This document shows positions 36,500 through 48,733 of a stretch of DNA of 64,000 bases, in pieces. Below the pieces are notes generated by a model. It saw only the letters and a list, made by a program, of their open reading frames with translations, ran no database searches and was not told the origin of the DNA. The translations under genes were made by a program, and so were the position numbers. Source of the stretch: Mastacembelus armatus (Eukaryota > Chordata > Actinopteri > Synbranchiformes > Mastacembelidae); the NCBI RefSeq assembly GCF_900324485.2, contig NC_046633.1, positions 8,951,606 through 9,015,605 on the forward strand, written 5' to 3'. How positions within the stretch are numbered: position 1 is the first letter of the stretch; the number at the start of each line of letters is the position of its first letter.

Positions 36500-39400
36500 C
36501 ACACGCACACACACACACACACACACTGGGCCATTACATTGACTTACATTAATTTCCTGGAGACTTGCCCTAATCATTACCTGCCTAACCCAAACCATAA
36601 CCTAACCCTAACTTCACCCTACCCTTAAACCAAGGTTTAAAATTCAGAGATTGACATGTTGGGGACCTGGATTTTGCCCCCATGTGGAAGCCGAGTCCCC
36701 ATGTTATAAACACAAAACTAATTGCCTTACTTACCTAAAGGCAGTGTTTTAGGCTCTGGCTGTGCTCTCATCATTTGCATCCAAATGGAGCCAGATGGAG
36801 CTGCCTGAGTTTCTTGTCCTTGCTTTTCTCTGCTCAAGGTTAAAACTGAGAATGGTCAGCCTGCATAACAGCAGACTGTTGGAGGACTTTATGTTTCCCT
36901 GAGGTCACTTGCTCATTGCTTGTGTTTTATTTCTCTGAGTCTCTGGACCACAGACTGTGAACTGAATAGAAAACATGTTTTCCAGGAGGTAGTAGAGAGT
37001 TGATGACTTGTTTCTTTGTTTGATCTCAATCTGCAGTTTGGGCGACGGTCACATGTGGAGTGTGCCCGTTTCTCTCCTGATGGGAAGTACTTAATCACTG
37101 GCTCAGTGGATGGGTTCATTGAGGTTTGGAACTTCAATACTGGAAAGATTAGTAAGGTAGGTATGTTTTTTTTATGTAATGCATTTTAATAAAATATTAT
37201 CCATTCTCTTGAGTAACATTTTGTCAGTCATTGGTTTAAATATTTGTTTGAATAATGTTTCAGTGTTGCACTCAAATAGATTTTCTTCTTAACAAGACTT
37301 ATGACCTGTTTGAATAAGAGGAAAAAATACTACTGTGGTTAAATATGACAAAAATGTATTTAGTTTCATTGTTTTTCTGTTTGGGTTTGCCTCAATGACA
37401 GGATTTAAAGTATCAGGCTCAGGACAGTTTCATGATGATGGATGATGCTGTGCTGTGTATGTGCTTCAGTAAGGACTCTGATCTACTGACAACTGGAGCT
37501 CAGAATGGCAAAATAAAGGTCAGAACTTATTATACTCTCTTATAATACTGTCAGTTGTTAATATTTTGTATATTTGTCAGCATAAACTCTTTGGATATTG
37601 TATAGCAATATCAAGAAGTTTGTAGTATTATCAGCTGAATCGATAGTCTCATTACATTGTCTCTCCCAAACGTGCGTATGTGTGTGTGTTGGTGATGAAG
37701 GTGTGGAAAATCCAGAGTGGTCTGTGCCTGCGCAGGTTTGAGCACGCTCACAGCAAAGGTGTGACTTGTCTGAGCTTCAACAAGGACAGCAACCAGATCC
37801 TCAGTGCCTCCTTTGACCAGACTATCAGGTGGGATGTAACGTCAGAGTGAACTCACAGGAAACTAGAGCTGCTGTTATCCAGTTCGGACCGAGCATGTAG
37901 TACATACATGCATATTTGCTTTGTTTAGTACACAGCTGATACCCTGACAGTAATTGATCATCAAAGTGGTAACATTACTTACACAAGCTAAGGTTGACAT
38001 TTAGACTAACTGTAAAATTGTGCACACAGACTGTTATGCTGTGTGTTGGTCTTAAAGAGCCATGCAGATGGATTAAATCACATTCAATGCATTTAACTGC
38101 ACAGGAAATAGAGAGATTAAGTCTAACAACAAATATTAATTTGATCTACAGATAGTAAAAACAAAAATGTAATAAGTTAATTAAAAAAGATAAATACCTT
38201 TTTTGTTTTTAAAATGAATGTGGATACTTGAATGTAGATACTTGATTTCAGAAATGATTTACCAGTAGATTTAAAAGATAAAAAAAAAAAAAAAACATTG
38301 TGGGAGCCTTTTTCAATCTTAGGAGCCTTGTTGTGGCAAAATTTTCTTGTTTGCTGTGGGAGGAAGCGAGAACTCTCACTGACCTCAGACATGATTCACA
38401 AAAGTTTCACAGCGAACACAATTCAGTTGGAAGCCAGTCAGCTCTTTTTACGTCCCACAGAGGATTAGCAAAATGTTGTCAGCAAGGCTCCAGGACTGCT
38501 AACACAACTGGCAATGAAAGAAGTATTCATCTTTTAATTTCCCCTTCAACAGCTTGGTTGTTATATTTGTAAATTACCCATTTTAATCCTTTAATGCTTA
38601 TTCACTTTCTGGTAGATCATATTTTGAGGTCTGATATTTTGGGTTAAACAAAAAACACTTAAACCTAATCATCTCTATCTCTTGGCTGAACTATTTCTTC
38701 ATTATTTTTTGGTGCCTGGTTATTCAGTGCCTGATAGCACATGTTGCTTGCATGCAGACTGAACCCGAATGCAGTACCACATCACACACAAACACACACT
38801 GAGTCCCCCCGATTGTTGTGGAGTCGAATATCTATTTCTGACTCCTGAGGGGCTGTGGGTTGAGTGTCTTGGCTCTGCTGGAAGCGCATGTGATGTGTGG
38901 GTGTAGCTGAGATACCATGTGCTTGGGTATAAAGCTGCAACGTGTTCCTGCGCTTGCAATTCCTCAAGCTGGGAGTATGCCTTGTTTACATACTGTAAGT
39001 CATCCTCCTAGAGACACGAGTGAATTGGTGAGCATGAGGCATTTTGTCATGGTTTAGCTAATCTGCACTCAGTCACTCCACGGGAGCTAAAAATAACACA
39101 CTGGGAGCTCAGCAACACGTTTTGTCTGCTCTCAAGAAAATCCCCTCTTAAGTTGGAATAAAGATGGATTTGTTTAGGAGTCAGAGCTGCTTTTTCATTT
39201 GTAGTATTTAGCATTAACAGTTTTTGATGTCAGTCAATTATCTATTACTTAATGTCATTCTCAGAATCCATGAACTGAGGTCAGGGAAGACGTTAAAGGA
39301 GTTAAACGGCCATTCATCATTTGTAAATGACGCAGCTTTCACTCAAGATGGATTTCACATCATCAGTGCCTCATCTGATGGCACTGTTAAGGTACGGGCT

Positions 39401-40407
39401 CAACTTAAATGACTGTAACTGATGTCTGTGCTTCATCAATGTCATCCTGTAGCTGGGAAAGAGTTCTAAACATATCAAAATGTGTCTCTCAGTGAAATTA
39501 TTCTTAATTCTTTTTAGATATGGAACGCAAAAACTTGTGGATGCGTTCACACTTTCAAACCCCTGTCCCGAACATCGGAGGTCCCCGTCAACAATGTGAT
39601 TCCTCTACCCCTAAACCCAGAGCACTTTGTGGTTTGTAACCACTCCAACACAGTGGTCATCATGAGCATGAAGGGTCAGGTGAGAGCTCCCTGACTTAGT
39701 CTAGTCTAGTCTATATGGAATCATTATGCTAACATAAGCTAATTGGCTGATGACTCCAGCTTCATACTGAACACACTTAAAGCGAGTGATATCTAACTTT
39801 CCTTACATTCTTTTCCTTTATTTTGCAGGTATTAGTATGAGATATGCTAGCCAGATATTTTATAGAAGCTCAATATCTTCTCTTCTGCCTCCCCAGACTG
39901 TGAAGACCTTCAGCTCTGATAGAAAGGAAGGAGCAAGCTTTGTGTGTTGCACTCTGTCACCCCGCGGGGAGTGGATTTACTGTGTGGGAGAGGACTTAGT
40001 GCTGTACTGCTTCTCCTCTACGACGGGAAGGCTGGAGAAAACCCTGACTGTAAGCTCTGCTGCTAACACTCTTTATTAAAGTCTGTGAGAGATGGCAGGT
40101 CATCCCCTCATCCCCTCGTGTGAAATCTGATTTATTAAAAAAAAAAAAAAAAAAAGGTTTCTCAGTGTTTTTTTAACATTATTTTTTTGCCCAATTTAAT
40201 ACTCTGTGCCACAGCTTTTATGCAGCAACCAGAAGGGCTCTAGAAAACTAGTAAAGCTGAGGGGGAATGTTGAAATGTGTGGTGATCTGTGTTTCTCTGC
40301 ACCCACAGGTTCACGAGAAAGATGTTATTGGCATCACTCACCACCCACATGAGAATCTCATTGCCACATTCAGCGAGGATGGTCTTCTAAGGCTATGGAA
40401 ACCTTGA
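33048..40407 (+). CDS. smu1: WD40 repeat spliceosome protein SMU1
   Basis: Spliceosomal B-complex protein working with RED (IK) in pre-mRNA splicing. Exons: 33048-33073, 34293-34503, 34585-34737, 34833-34949, 35810-35932, 37037-37156, 37402-37518, 37701-37828, 39265-39391, 39518-39679, 39897-40049, 40309-40407, giving 511 residues (human 513). The N-terminal LisH/CTLH region reads [20 protein letters not shown], followed by [11 protein letters not shown] and a seven-bladed WD40 propeller ([43 protein letters not shown]) ending LLRLWKP. The start MAVEMEPSD and the segment after exon 4 ([15 protein letters not shown], against the human KWQQHQGLLPPG region) are diverged, which suggests the smu1b-type teleost duplicate. 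AATAAA at 40474-40479. Confidence 0.95.
35988..36345 (+). mobile_element. Nonautonomous DNA transposon (MITE-like), copy B
   Basis: Second copy of the element at 6292-6671, same orientation, in smu1 intron 5. It starts TTCAATGTGTAATATTTAG; the right end ACACTTTGCACCTTGAA gives the matching inverted terminus. Noncoding and diverged from copy A. Confidence 0.7.
36458..36725. repeat. (AC)n microsatellite with attached teleost repeat
   Basis: An AC run with a few GC interruptions (36463-36526) leads into GGCCATTACATTGACTTACA and then a TAACCCTAAC-like stretch and a GGGGACC/GTCCCC segment. This whole arrangement recurs in fish genomes as one interspersed unit. The TAACCC part is not a telomere. 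Confidence 0.65.
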
Positions 40408-40479
40408 ATTGTTGCCTGCATCTTACCATGGAGGACCTAGAGAGGCAATTCATTCATTTCCATTTACCTGTGCAATAAA

Positions 40480-41430
40480 AAGATGAATTAGTGAAACATT
40501 TGACTTAATATTTTAGTCCACCAATAAATTATACAGTAAAATAAGCAAACACACCACAGTTTCAGTTTAGTAGCTGTTCTGGAGCTTTTGAGCACATGAT
40601 CTTCGTCAGCAAATGAAGCTGTCGTGGAACTGTAAAATCTTCAGTTTTTCTGATTCTGACTCTTCTGATTGATTTGTTAGGTCTTTGTTATATAAACTTC
40701 GGCAGCACTGTCTAGGTCCTCCATATTGTATACACGTCCTCATGGATCCAGCTTCACCAGTGCAGTTTGAATCCCCATTTTCATCTCTTCTGTCTTCATT
40801 AGACATGAAAATGCATGATAGTGAACTGTCGTGAAAATATTCAGAAATTAAAATGCCTAATGTTTGGGCATAAACAAACAATATCAGGTATATGATTTGT
40901 CAGATTTGATTTCTAATAATACTTTTGTAACTTTAATTCAGGTGTTAATGTTTTGTCCCGTGTTCCCTGCATGCTACCTCAGTTACACTGTGAAAAGTGG
41001 CTCTACAATAATTTTAGTGCACCTTAATAATATGCATGATAACTGATGGTAACCCCAAAGGAGCTCCAGTGACACATTCTGTATTGTGTGTATAAATTGT
41101 GTTTAATATGGTTACATTACTGTAATTATGTTGCATTAATTGTAAGCGAAGTTCTTGTGCATTGGTACATGAATGCCTGAAACAGAACTGCTGCCTCGAC
41201 CAGTATTTATTTGTTATCTATCATGTCACTCTACCATCAACTGTCATTGTTGCAAATGAATGATTAGTCATTGCATTATATTTTATATATTTGTTGTTAT
41301 ATATATATATATTATATATAGAACACTGCCAGCCATATCAAAAATTATCAATAAAATCCAAAAATGATTAGTCGTCAAGTGTTGCTGTCATTTCAAACAT
41401 ACTTCATAGGTTTCAGATTTGTTCCTCTAA
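40480..41430. other. Convergent spacer between smu1 and dnaja1
   Basis: Noncoding. A TA-rich microsatellite lies at about 41297-41324. Antisense AATAAA-type signals near 41207 and 41436 are candidate dnaja1 mRNA ends. A 91-codon minus ORF at 40606-40881 has no recognisable domain and is probably chance. Confidence 0.45.
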
Positions 41431-43515
41431 CATTTTTATTTATAGTAAGTTTTACAGAGACAAATTTAGAATGTATGAAACATGAGGAAAAGAAACTAGG
41501 CATATCTGCAAATCGTAAATAAATGTTCTGTCATTTAAAAATCGGGTAATAGCTAACTTTACTTTAGGAAATGAATGTTTTCAAATGTAAGTGAAAGTGG
41601 ACACCCCATATTACAGACATGTGCATCACAATGTTCCAGAAGTGATTCCTGCAAATTACTTACATTGACTAACATTGCATATCTAATAATTTCCTATAGT
41701 ATATAGTATAGTGTATTGTCAGAGAAGACAAATCACAGTAAACATTCACATTTTGAGGCTGGAAGCACTGATTTTTTGGTGGTAATTATGCCTTAAAATG
41801 TCACAAGATATGTCATTACTTTGAAATCATCAAGATTAAGTAAAATCAAAAGCCTAAAACAGCAAAAATGTCACTAAGTGGAGTAACTAGTGTTATGCTT
41901 TTCAAGTAGATCTCCTGGTTCTCACAAAGATTAACAACACAATTTAGAAAGACCATCAAACTGCATTTAATTAGAAAACATGAGCACAAACAAATTAGAG
42001 CGTTGGTCCTAACACACATGAAATCTGAGTTGCATTCACGTGACAATAAAAGCACTGCAGGTGCTTTCAAAACAACTTAAGGAACCTAGGAGCATAGTTG
42101 TGTTTTACCATATCCAAGGCATATCTTCACAAAACAAACAAACAAAAAAAAAAAATTGCATTATCAAGTAGCTTCAAGTTAAATTACGATAAGGCTTTCA
42201 AACCAGCAAACACTTCAATGAGGTATCAGTGTGTCAAAGTCCCTCCATAATCTCCTCCAAATCGTTTGGCATTTACAATTAGGATTATAAATACTAAAAA
42301 GACACACTTAATTGCATTTAATACCAGCAAAAACCCATCAATACATTTAACTTGCTACTCTGAAATATGTTTTCGATTTAAACTCCAGATATTCATCATT
42401 ATGTGCGACACAATCTCAAGAATATTCAAATTTAAAAACAACCTTTTTCTTTGACTTGGGCGCAACATGGCACATGACACTTTAATGAAAGGAAAAACAT
42501 TTGCCACCAAGTCAATAAGGGCAAGTTTATAGTTACCTGTTAAGTAAAATCCCAAACACCAAGAAACCCTAAATACAGTAAGTTAAAGTATGTTCTTACT
42601 CAATTCTGACCCTTTGTTTCTAACTGCCCAGCCCATGCAGACTTATTTGGCTCATATATGTATGTAGAGATGTAAGATGGTCCACTTTCCACACAAGGTT
42701 TAGAAAACTAAAACAACTGTGTGGCATTATAGCAGACATCTGATTTCTTCTCAGATCTGAATAATTAAGCTCAACTTCAATATTAATTGGATTAATCTAC
42801 ATGTCAGTGGCTTAAACCTAAATACTACCCTGCTAAAATTGTTATTTTTACATCACATTGTCAAACTTATATAGGAAAAGTTTAGAAAATAGCCCTTTAA
42901 AGGGTAAAACAACTTTAATGTTTTAACTTAAGCTTCAATGCACATCTCTCCACCACAGTCTGAAGATCGGGTCATCACATGCAACAGATCGAACAAGTCG
43001 TCATCATGTGGTTCACAATGACTGATTTTGTGACACTAAAAAAATTGGTTATTTTCATATAAATAGTGGCATCAGGTTTAGTGTACTGCATGAACTGCAT
43101 AAAAAGCAGGCAGTCCTTTAGAAAGAATGAAAGAAGTTTTCTTTTGTCTGAAGCCTTTGTAATACCAGCCCTCGTCTATAATCACAGTGTGACTGGAAAC
43201 CGGAAATGGGGGAGCGGAGAAGGTCCCAGAGTTGAGTGATGAGTCTCATTCACCTGCATCCAAATTCAGTAGTTCAATCCTTAAGCTCTAATATACTCTA
43301 CTCTGTTCAAAAGGATTTCACTAAATCAGGAGGGCATTAGGATACAGTTTTATGGTTGAACTAGAAAGAAAATTTCACAGAGTAAACAACTGTAGTTTTA
43401 AGAATGGTAATTCTAACAAAAAGTGCATAAAACTTTAAAAAAAAAAAAAAAAAAAGGTGCTTTGCTTTAGAGATGATGGTTTGGGCCTCTGGTATAACAA
43501 CAGGTCAGCTGTTAT

Positions 43516-46500
43516 TTAAGATGTATGGCACTGAACACCTTCAGAGCTGCCATAGTCATCTTCATCCATGTAGTAGTACTGATGGTTGCGTCGTCTTCTT
43601 CTCTCAACGTCACAGTCCTCCAGATCGGCATAGATGTACAGGTCGTCATCCATACTCTCTGGCTGATCTGCATCCATCTTTTCTGGGAGGTAGCGCTCCA
43701 GCTCCTTCAGCTTGTGTTTAGGGAGGAAGTCGGCTGGTGGGAACACAACCTGACAGAAACAAATAGTAAGTAAGTTAGTATGTAAGTAAATTAATAAATA
43801 AATAGGATAACTGTAGGACAGTTCACCAGCATGCCTTGACAGTCTAATACAGTTACAGAATACAGTTTTTCTTTTCTATTGGCGAAGCAAGACAAAGCAC
43901 AATAAACAATGTAGACAGATGTGACAGGTGTGCTGTTCATCATAGGAGAGGAGAAGCACATTTTGTGTATATATGTGCATTTGTGTGTCAGACGGATGTA
44001 CATTTACTTCCTCGTATAGAAAGGAACACATGTATAAGAGAAAAATAGAACTGTTGATTAAGTGGGGTAAAGAAAAAAAAAAAACACCTTACCGAGAAGT
44101 TAATAATAAGGCGCCCCTTCTCAAATGGTCTGCGATATGTAGGCATCCCTTCATTCAAGACGCACTTTGTGTCTCCAGGCTTAATCAATTCTCCTGTGAT
44201 AATATTAATATAGTTAGACTAGATGATAAGGGGCAATTATTTTTGCATTTAAAATAGATGCACTTAGTAGTGTCCTCAAATTGAACAAAACTTGACTCTT
44301 AACTTGAGATATATTATAAAGCAATCAAACCAAGTTCACCATCTACTGTCAGGCATTAGGTCTGATAACCAACTAAACATCTGACAACGATGTGCATTTA
44401 ATGATTTGGTTCACCTGGATGTGATGTGATGAGGAGAGTTCTGCTGTCCAGTGTCTGAACAGGCTTCTTGAAACCACATAAAGCCTCAACCAGCTCCAAC
44501 TCCATGGACATGATCAGGTCAGCTCCTCTCCTGGTGATAAAATGACAAGAAAGCAAGCACAGGTGAGTTTACTTATCTGGATTTAAAAATGCAACATGTT
44601 CTGCTATGAGATTTAGGAAAAATGTGATGCTTCTAGTTTAAATCTTATATGTTATTTAAGATTTAAAAAGGCTTCAAAGTCATTTGTTGCTTTAAGTAAT
44701 GTTTTTATTTGTATTTAACTCTACTGACTACCGGCAATCTGTGCCTCCACTTTGACTTATCTATCACCTTTATATTTAAATACAGACCAGTTATCCCCTA
44801 TACACATACATATTCACAGGATATTCAGGGTGCACCTATAATCACACCATAACTGTCATTATCTGTTAGCACATCAAACATCAGTAACAAAAGTGAATTA
44901 ATAAAAGAGAACACTTTACCTGGTGAAACGTGGATGTTCTCGCTGGTCCAGGACAATGATGATATCACCTGGCTCAAGTCCTGGCTCCTGGTCTCCCTCT
45001 CCATGGAAAACAATCTTCTGGCCATCTCTCATTCCTGTGACAGTGATGTTTGTACACTATTTGTTCTTCTGTAGTCCGATTTAAAACCAGCCACAGACAC
45101 GTTTAGATTAGCTCTCCCTACACTCTCACCTTTGTCAATGTGGACCTCCAAGATCTTCTTCTGTCGCAGAATCTTCCGGCCTGCACATGTTTTGCAGCGG
45201 TCCTTCTGGTTGATTCTCTGTCCTTGGCCCTGACAACTGGAGCACACTGTGGACACTTGCTGGACCATACCTGGCAATAGCTGGTGCATGCGGACCTGCA
45301 TGCCTGTGCCATGGCAAGAGATGCACACCTGTGCAGCACCTTTCCGACTCCCTCGACCTATCAAGAAAAATAAACGTCAGCAAGAGCAGAGAAAAAGCTA
45401 AAGACTACCTTTGTGTTAGGTTTACACTGTTTCCAAGCTGTAAACCGGTGACACAGCAAGTAAGAACTGGTTTACATTTACTAGACTGGTGTATTTTGTA
45501 ACCGGACAAAAAGTCTTTATAAAGATTCCCGAGGACTGTGTGCTGAAAAGTCTGCTTGGATAATTAGAGAAGCTAAATGACAGACACTAATGACAGCATG
45601 TAAGTAACTCGCACTGAAAAAGATGTACCTTCACATCTCTCACAAACAGCATTCTTCTGGACAGAAAGTTTTCTTGTAGCTCCATTATAAAGATCTTCAA
45701 GTGTCACTGTAATCTGATGAACGATATTCTTCCCTGGGGTGGAACAAAACACTGCATTGTAAGTCAAATCACAAATTTTGTTTCTTTCAATCTCTTGCTG
45801 TTTCTATTTTACATTTACTTGTCAGGAATCGTGAACAAAAAAATTCATTAAATCCAAAGAGAAAATAAACAACAATATCATGGCAATTATAGCAGCATGG
45901 GGCTACAACTGGCTAAATGTTCAATACTGCAACATCCTCTTCAATAGAATTGGATTTGGCTCAGAAAAAAGTCAGCAAAGAAAAATGTTTGCTTTGCAGA
46001 ACTCAAGCAGACCTGAGATCTCAAAACTTTAAAAACCACAAATAAAGATGCTTCACACGTCGTTTCACCCTAGTAACTCTCTCTAATATTTACATACCTT
46101 TTCTTTCTCTGTGCATCCGACTTCCTCCACCAAAAAACAAGTCAAAGATGTCCATAGGCGAAGCAAAGCTCCCCCCACCACCACCAGTCCCTCCTTCTTT
46201 TATAGCTTTTTCACCTCCACGATCATACAGATCTCTCTTCTTGGTATCTGACAACACCTCATATGCCTGTGAGATCTGCTTGAACTGTGACAGAAAACCA
46301 CACACTTCTTTAATGGGAGTAAACATCTCTTAGAAAATAACATTTTATCTTTGAAATTGTCAAAAAATGTAATTACTATGCAAAGCAAATCAACTACAGC
46401 TGCTAATGTTAATGTTTTTATGTGAACAACAAGGGCTTACCTTCTCTCCTTCTTTAGGATTTTTGTCAGGGTGATATTTTAAGGCTAGTTTGCGATAAGC

Positions 46501-46572
46501 CTTTTTCAGTTCATCAGCAGTAGCATTAGGTGCTACACCCAGTGTGTCATAGAAGCCTGTTTCCTTGACCAT
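43516..46572 (-). CDS. dnaja1: Type I Hsp40 co-chaperone DnaJA1
   Basis: Cytosolic/ER-facing J-domain partner of Hsp70. Minus-strand coding exons: 46441-46572, 46098-46284, 45629-45733, 45130-45357, 44920-45034, 44415-44530, 44093-44193, 43516-43749, giving 405 residues (human 397). The J domain has the HPD motif ([13 protein letters not shown]). A Gly-rich linker ([11 protein letters not shown]) follows. The zinc region has four CxxCxGxG-type repeats ([30 protein letters not shown]), then the substrate-binding domain. It ends in CHTS, a CaaX farnesylation box as in human (CQTS). The ATG follows a 5' UTR acceptor (GATTTAG|GTTATTTG), so a noncoding exon lies upstream near 48.5 kb. The order smu1-dnaja1-aptx matches human 9p21. 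Confidence 0.96.
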
Positions 46573-47114
46573 GTTTGCCTTAAACAAATAACCTAAATCA
46601 AAGAAAAGGAAAATTCAATTAGCACTTCAATATTGAGTTTGAATTTAGCTCTTGAGCACTGCCTTAGAACATCAGCTCTGAGAACCAGGAGCGAGTATTG
46701 ATAATATGTGAACTCAGAACACATTGGTCAGTGATAAGAGAAGAAAACAGTGGAGCAAACTGACAAACTGGAGAATTTTTTTGCTCAGCCAAAGTGATAA
46801 TGCCAGTCAGAACTGCTGACAAGGAGAAAGTTGTGAATAGAATTCATGTTTTTTTGCCTACTTAAGCAGTATAGTTTAGGTTCTGATGCACAGCTGTCAA
46901 GACTGGTTGCTGATGTGACTTGTGATGAAAAAGATGTTGAATAGTAGTATTTTAACAATCATTTATATTCTTATTGCAAAAATACAGTTATATTGTGAAA
47001 TAAAGAAGAGACATATACAAACATCAGGAGGATGTTTTTCTGTGTGCCAAGATTTCACAGTGCTACTCATCAGCAAAGATGTACCCAGGTATCAGGCAGC
47101 AAGTGTTGCATAAA

Positions 47115-47590
47115 ACATACTGCTTCAAAAAAATGAAGGGAACACTTAAATCACAAACTGAATCTTGATGAACAAATTATTCAAGTTGAAAATATTTACT
47201 AAAATACATTGTATAATCTATTCAGAACAAAACTTATTTTAAATCACACTGAAAATCAAAGTGAAAAACTGAAAACAGAGTCTCATCCAAGTTGTGTCAA
47301 TTTCATCACAGCAACTCAAAATGTAAGGGCAAGGGCCCCCAGGACACTTCATATGCGCTCCCAACAACGCCTGGTCATGCTCCTGATGATTTGGCAGATT
47401 GTGTTCCAGGGAATCTCCTCCCAGACCTGGATCAGGGTATCATTGAGCTCCTGGAAGCTGATGTGTGTCGAATGCACCAAGACATAGGGTCCCATAGTTG
47501 CTCAATAAGTTTCAGGTCAGGGGAACATGAGCACCAGTCAATGGCATCAATGCCTTCATCATCCAGGAACTGCCCACACACTCAACATAA
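47115..47590 (-). mobile_element. Tc1/mariner-type transposase relic
   Basis: The minus strand translates in pieces to the C-terminal DDE-domain signature of Tc1/mariner transposases (DEGIDAIDWCSCSPDLKLIE, then LWDPMS). The frame is broken downstream. Only the 3' end of the ORF and an AT-rich flank remain. It lies in the first intron of dnaja1 and is an inactive fragment. Confidence 0.65.
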
Positions 47591-48578
47591 TACAACTCAA
47601 TGCAATGCAATATAACCACAAACTGAAAATCAACACCATTCTCAATCTCTGAAGTGTTTACTAAGTCAGTACTTATTACCTTTACTAAGTGTAAAGTGTT
47701 GGTTGGGGAAATGTGCTTTAGGGTCAATTGACTTTGAACCATTTTATAGAAAGAGGGAAACAAATTCTGAATGCAAATGTCATGCAGTCAGTCAAGAAAA
47801 CGAAACTTAAGGGAGGCTGGCTGCTACAGCAGGGCAAAGATCCAAACCTGCCAAGAATTATTACAAGAAGCTTTTGGAGCTCACATTACTGAAACCCTGT
47901 GAGTAGCTCGTACTAAAACCTAATTCACTAAGGAGCACAAACTTCAAATACTTCACTTCAAATACAATTACGATTTAGTTTATCTTTAATCTATGTTCAA
48001 GCTTATGTTATAAAAAGTAACAGTGCAAGATGAACGTATGAAGATAAGAAGATGTCCCTTTGCTCCATGGTTTGTGTTTACTTCTTCTGACTTAAAAGTC
48101 AACAAGATATATATAATTTACCTCAGCATCTATATCATGGCGGTGTAAATGATAAACATGAAGAGGTTCACCTATTTTTACACGCTGTTTGCTTTAATAA
48201 AGTAACGTTAGTTATTTCCCTTCATTTTCACCCAAATCAGTGGAGACAGGACTCCCGAGCTGTACGCCCACCACAAGTTTGTTTATGGTTGACGCTGAGT
48301 ATTATTTCATGATAAAGCTTTACAAACTAAGCTACTAACTAATCGATGATAGTAATGTGGTTTTCAGGTCCATCAGGCCCTGCGTATTTTAGCGACTGAG
48401 GCCAAACCATGGCAGCTTGGCAAACGTTAACACGACTAGCTGTTTTTTTTAATCAATGTTAAGAAAATACAGACAAATGTGACACGGGTAAAAGCTAAAT
48501 ATATGGTTAAAACCGAATAATTATTTGCCCACCTTATACAAAGACCGTATCCTGACTCCTCCGGTTTCAGACTGGACT

Positions 48579-48591
48579 TTCGAGAATCTTC
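48579..48591. promoter_or_regulatory. Perfect heat-shock element
   Basis: TTCGAGAATCTTC fits TTCnnGAAnnTTC exactly, the HSF1 trimer site. It lies in the head-to-head spacer between dnaja1 and aptx, beside the predicted dnaja1 first exon (possible donor ATAAG|GTGGGC near 48533-48538). Heat induction of dnaja1 is expected from family knowledge. Confidence 0.7.
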
Positions 48592-48618
48592 TAACCCGCC
48601 TCTAGCATACTGGCATAC

Positions 48619-48638
48619 CACGTGGCCGAGTGACGTCG
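48619..48638. promoter_or_regulatory. E-box and CRE-like sites in the dnaja1/aptx promoter
   Basis: CACGTG (48619-48624) and TGACGTCG (48631-48638) lie side by side about 100 bp upstream of the aptx ATG. Both are common in CpG-type bidirectional promoters. Binding is inferred. Confidence 0.45.
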
Positions 48639-48733
48639 TAATCCTGCGACAGGGCAGATTACCAAAACAATCGTGGGTTGCAGTTGTGTAGCTCTATGAC
48701 ATATATTGTTAGGTACATACATAAGATAATAAA

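Noticed and set aside
36570-36640. Interstitial telomere repeat
   Set aside because: Only a few degenerate TAACCC units, within a dispersed repeat attached to an AC microsatellite.
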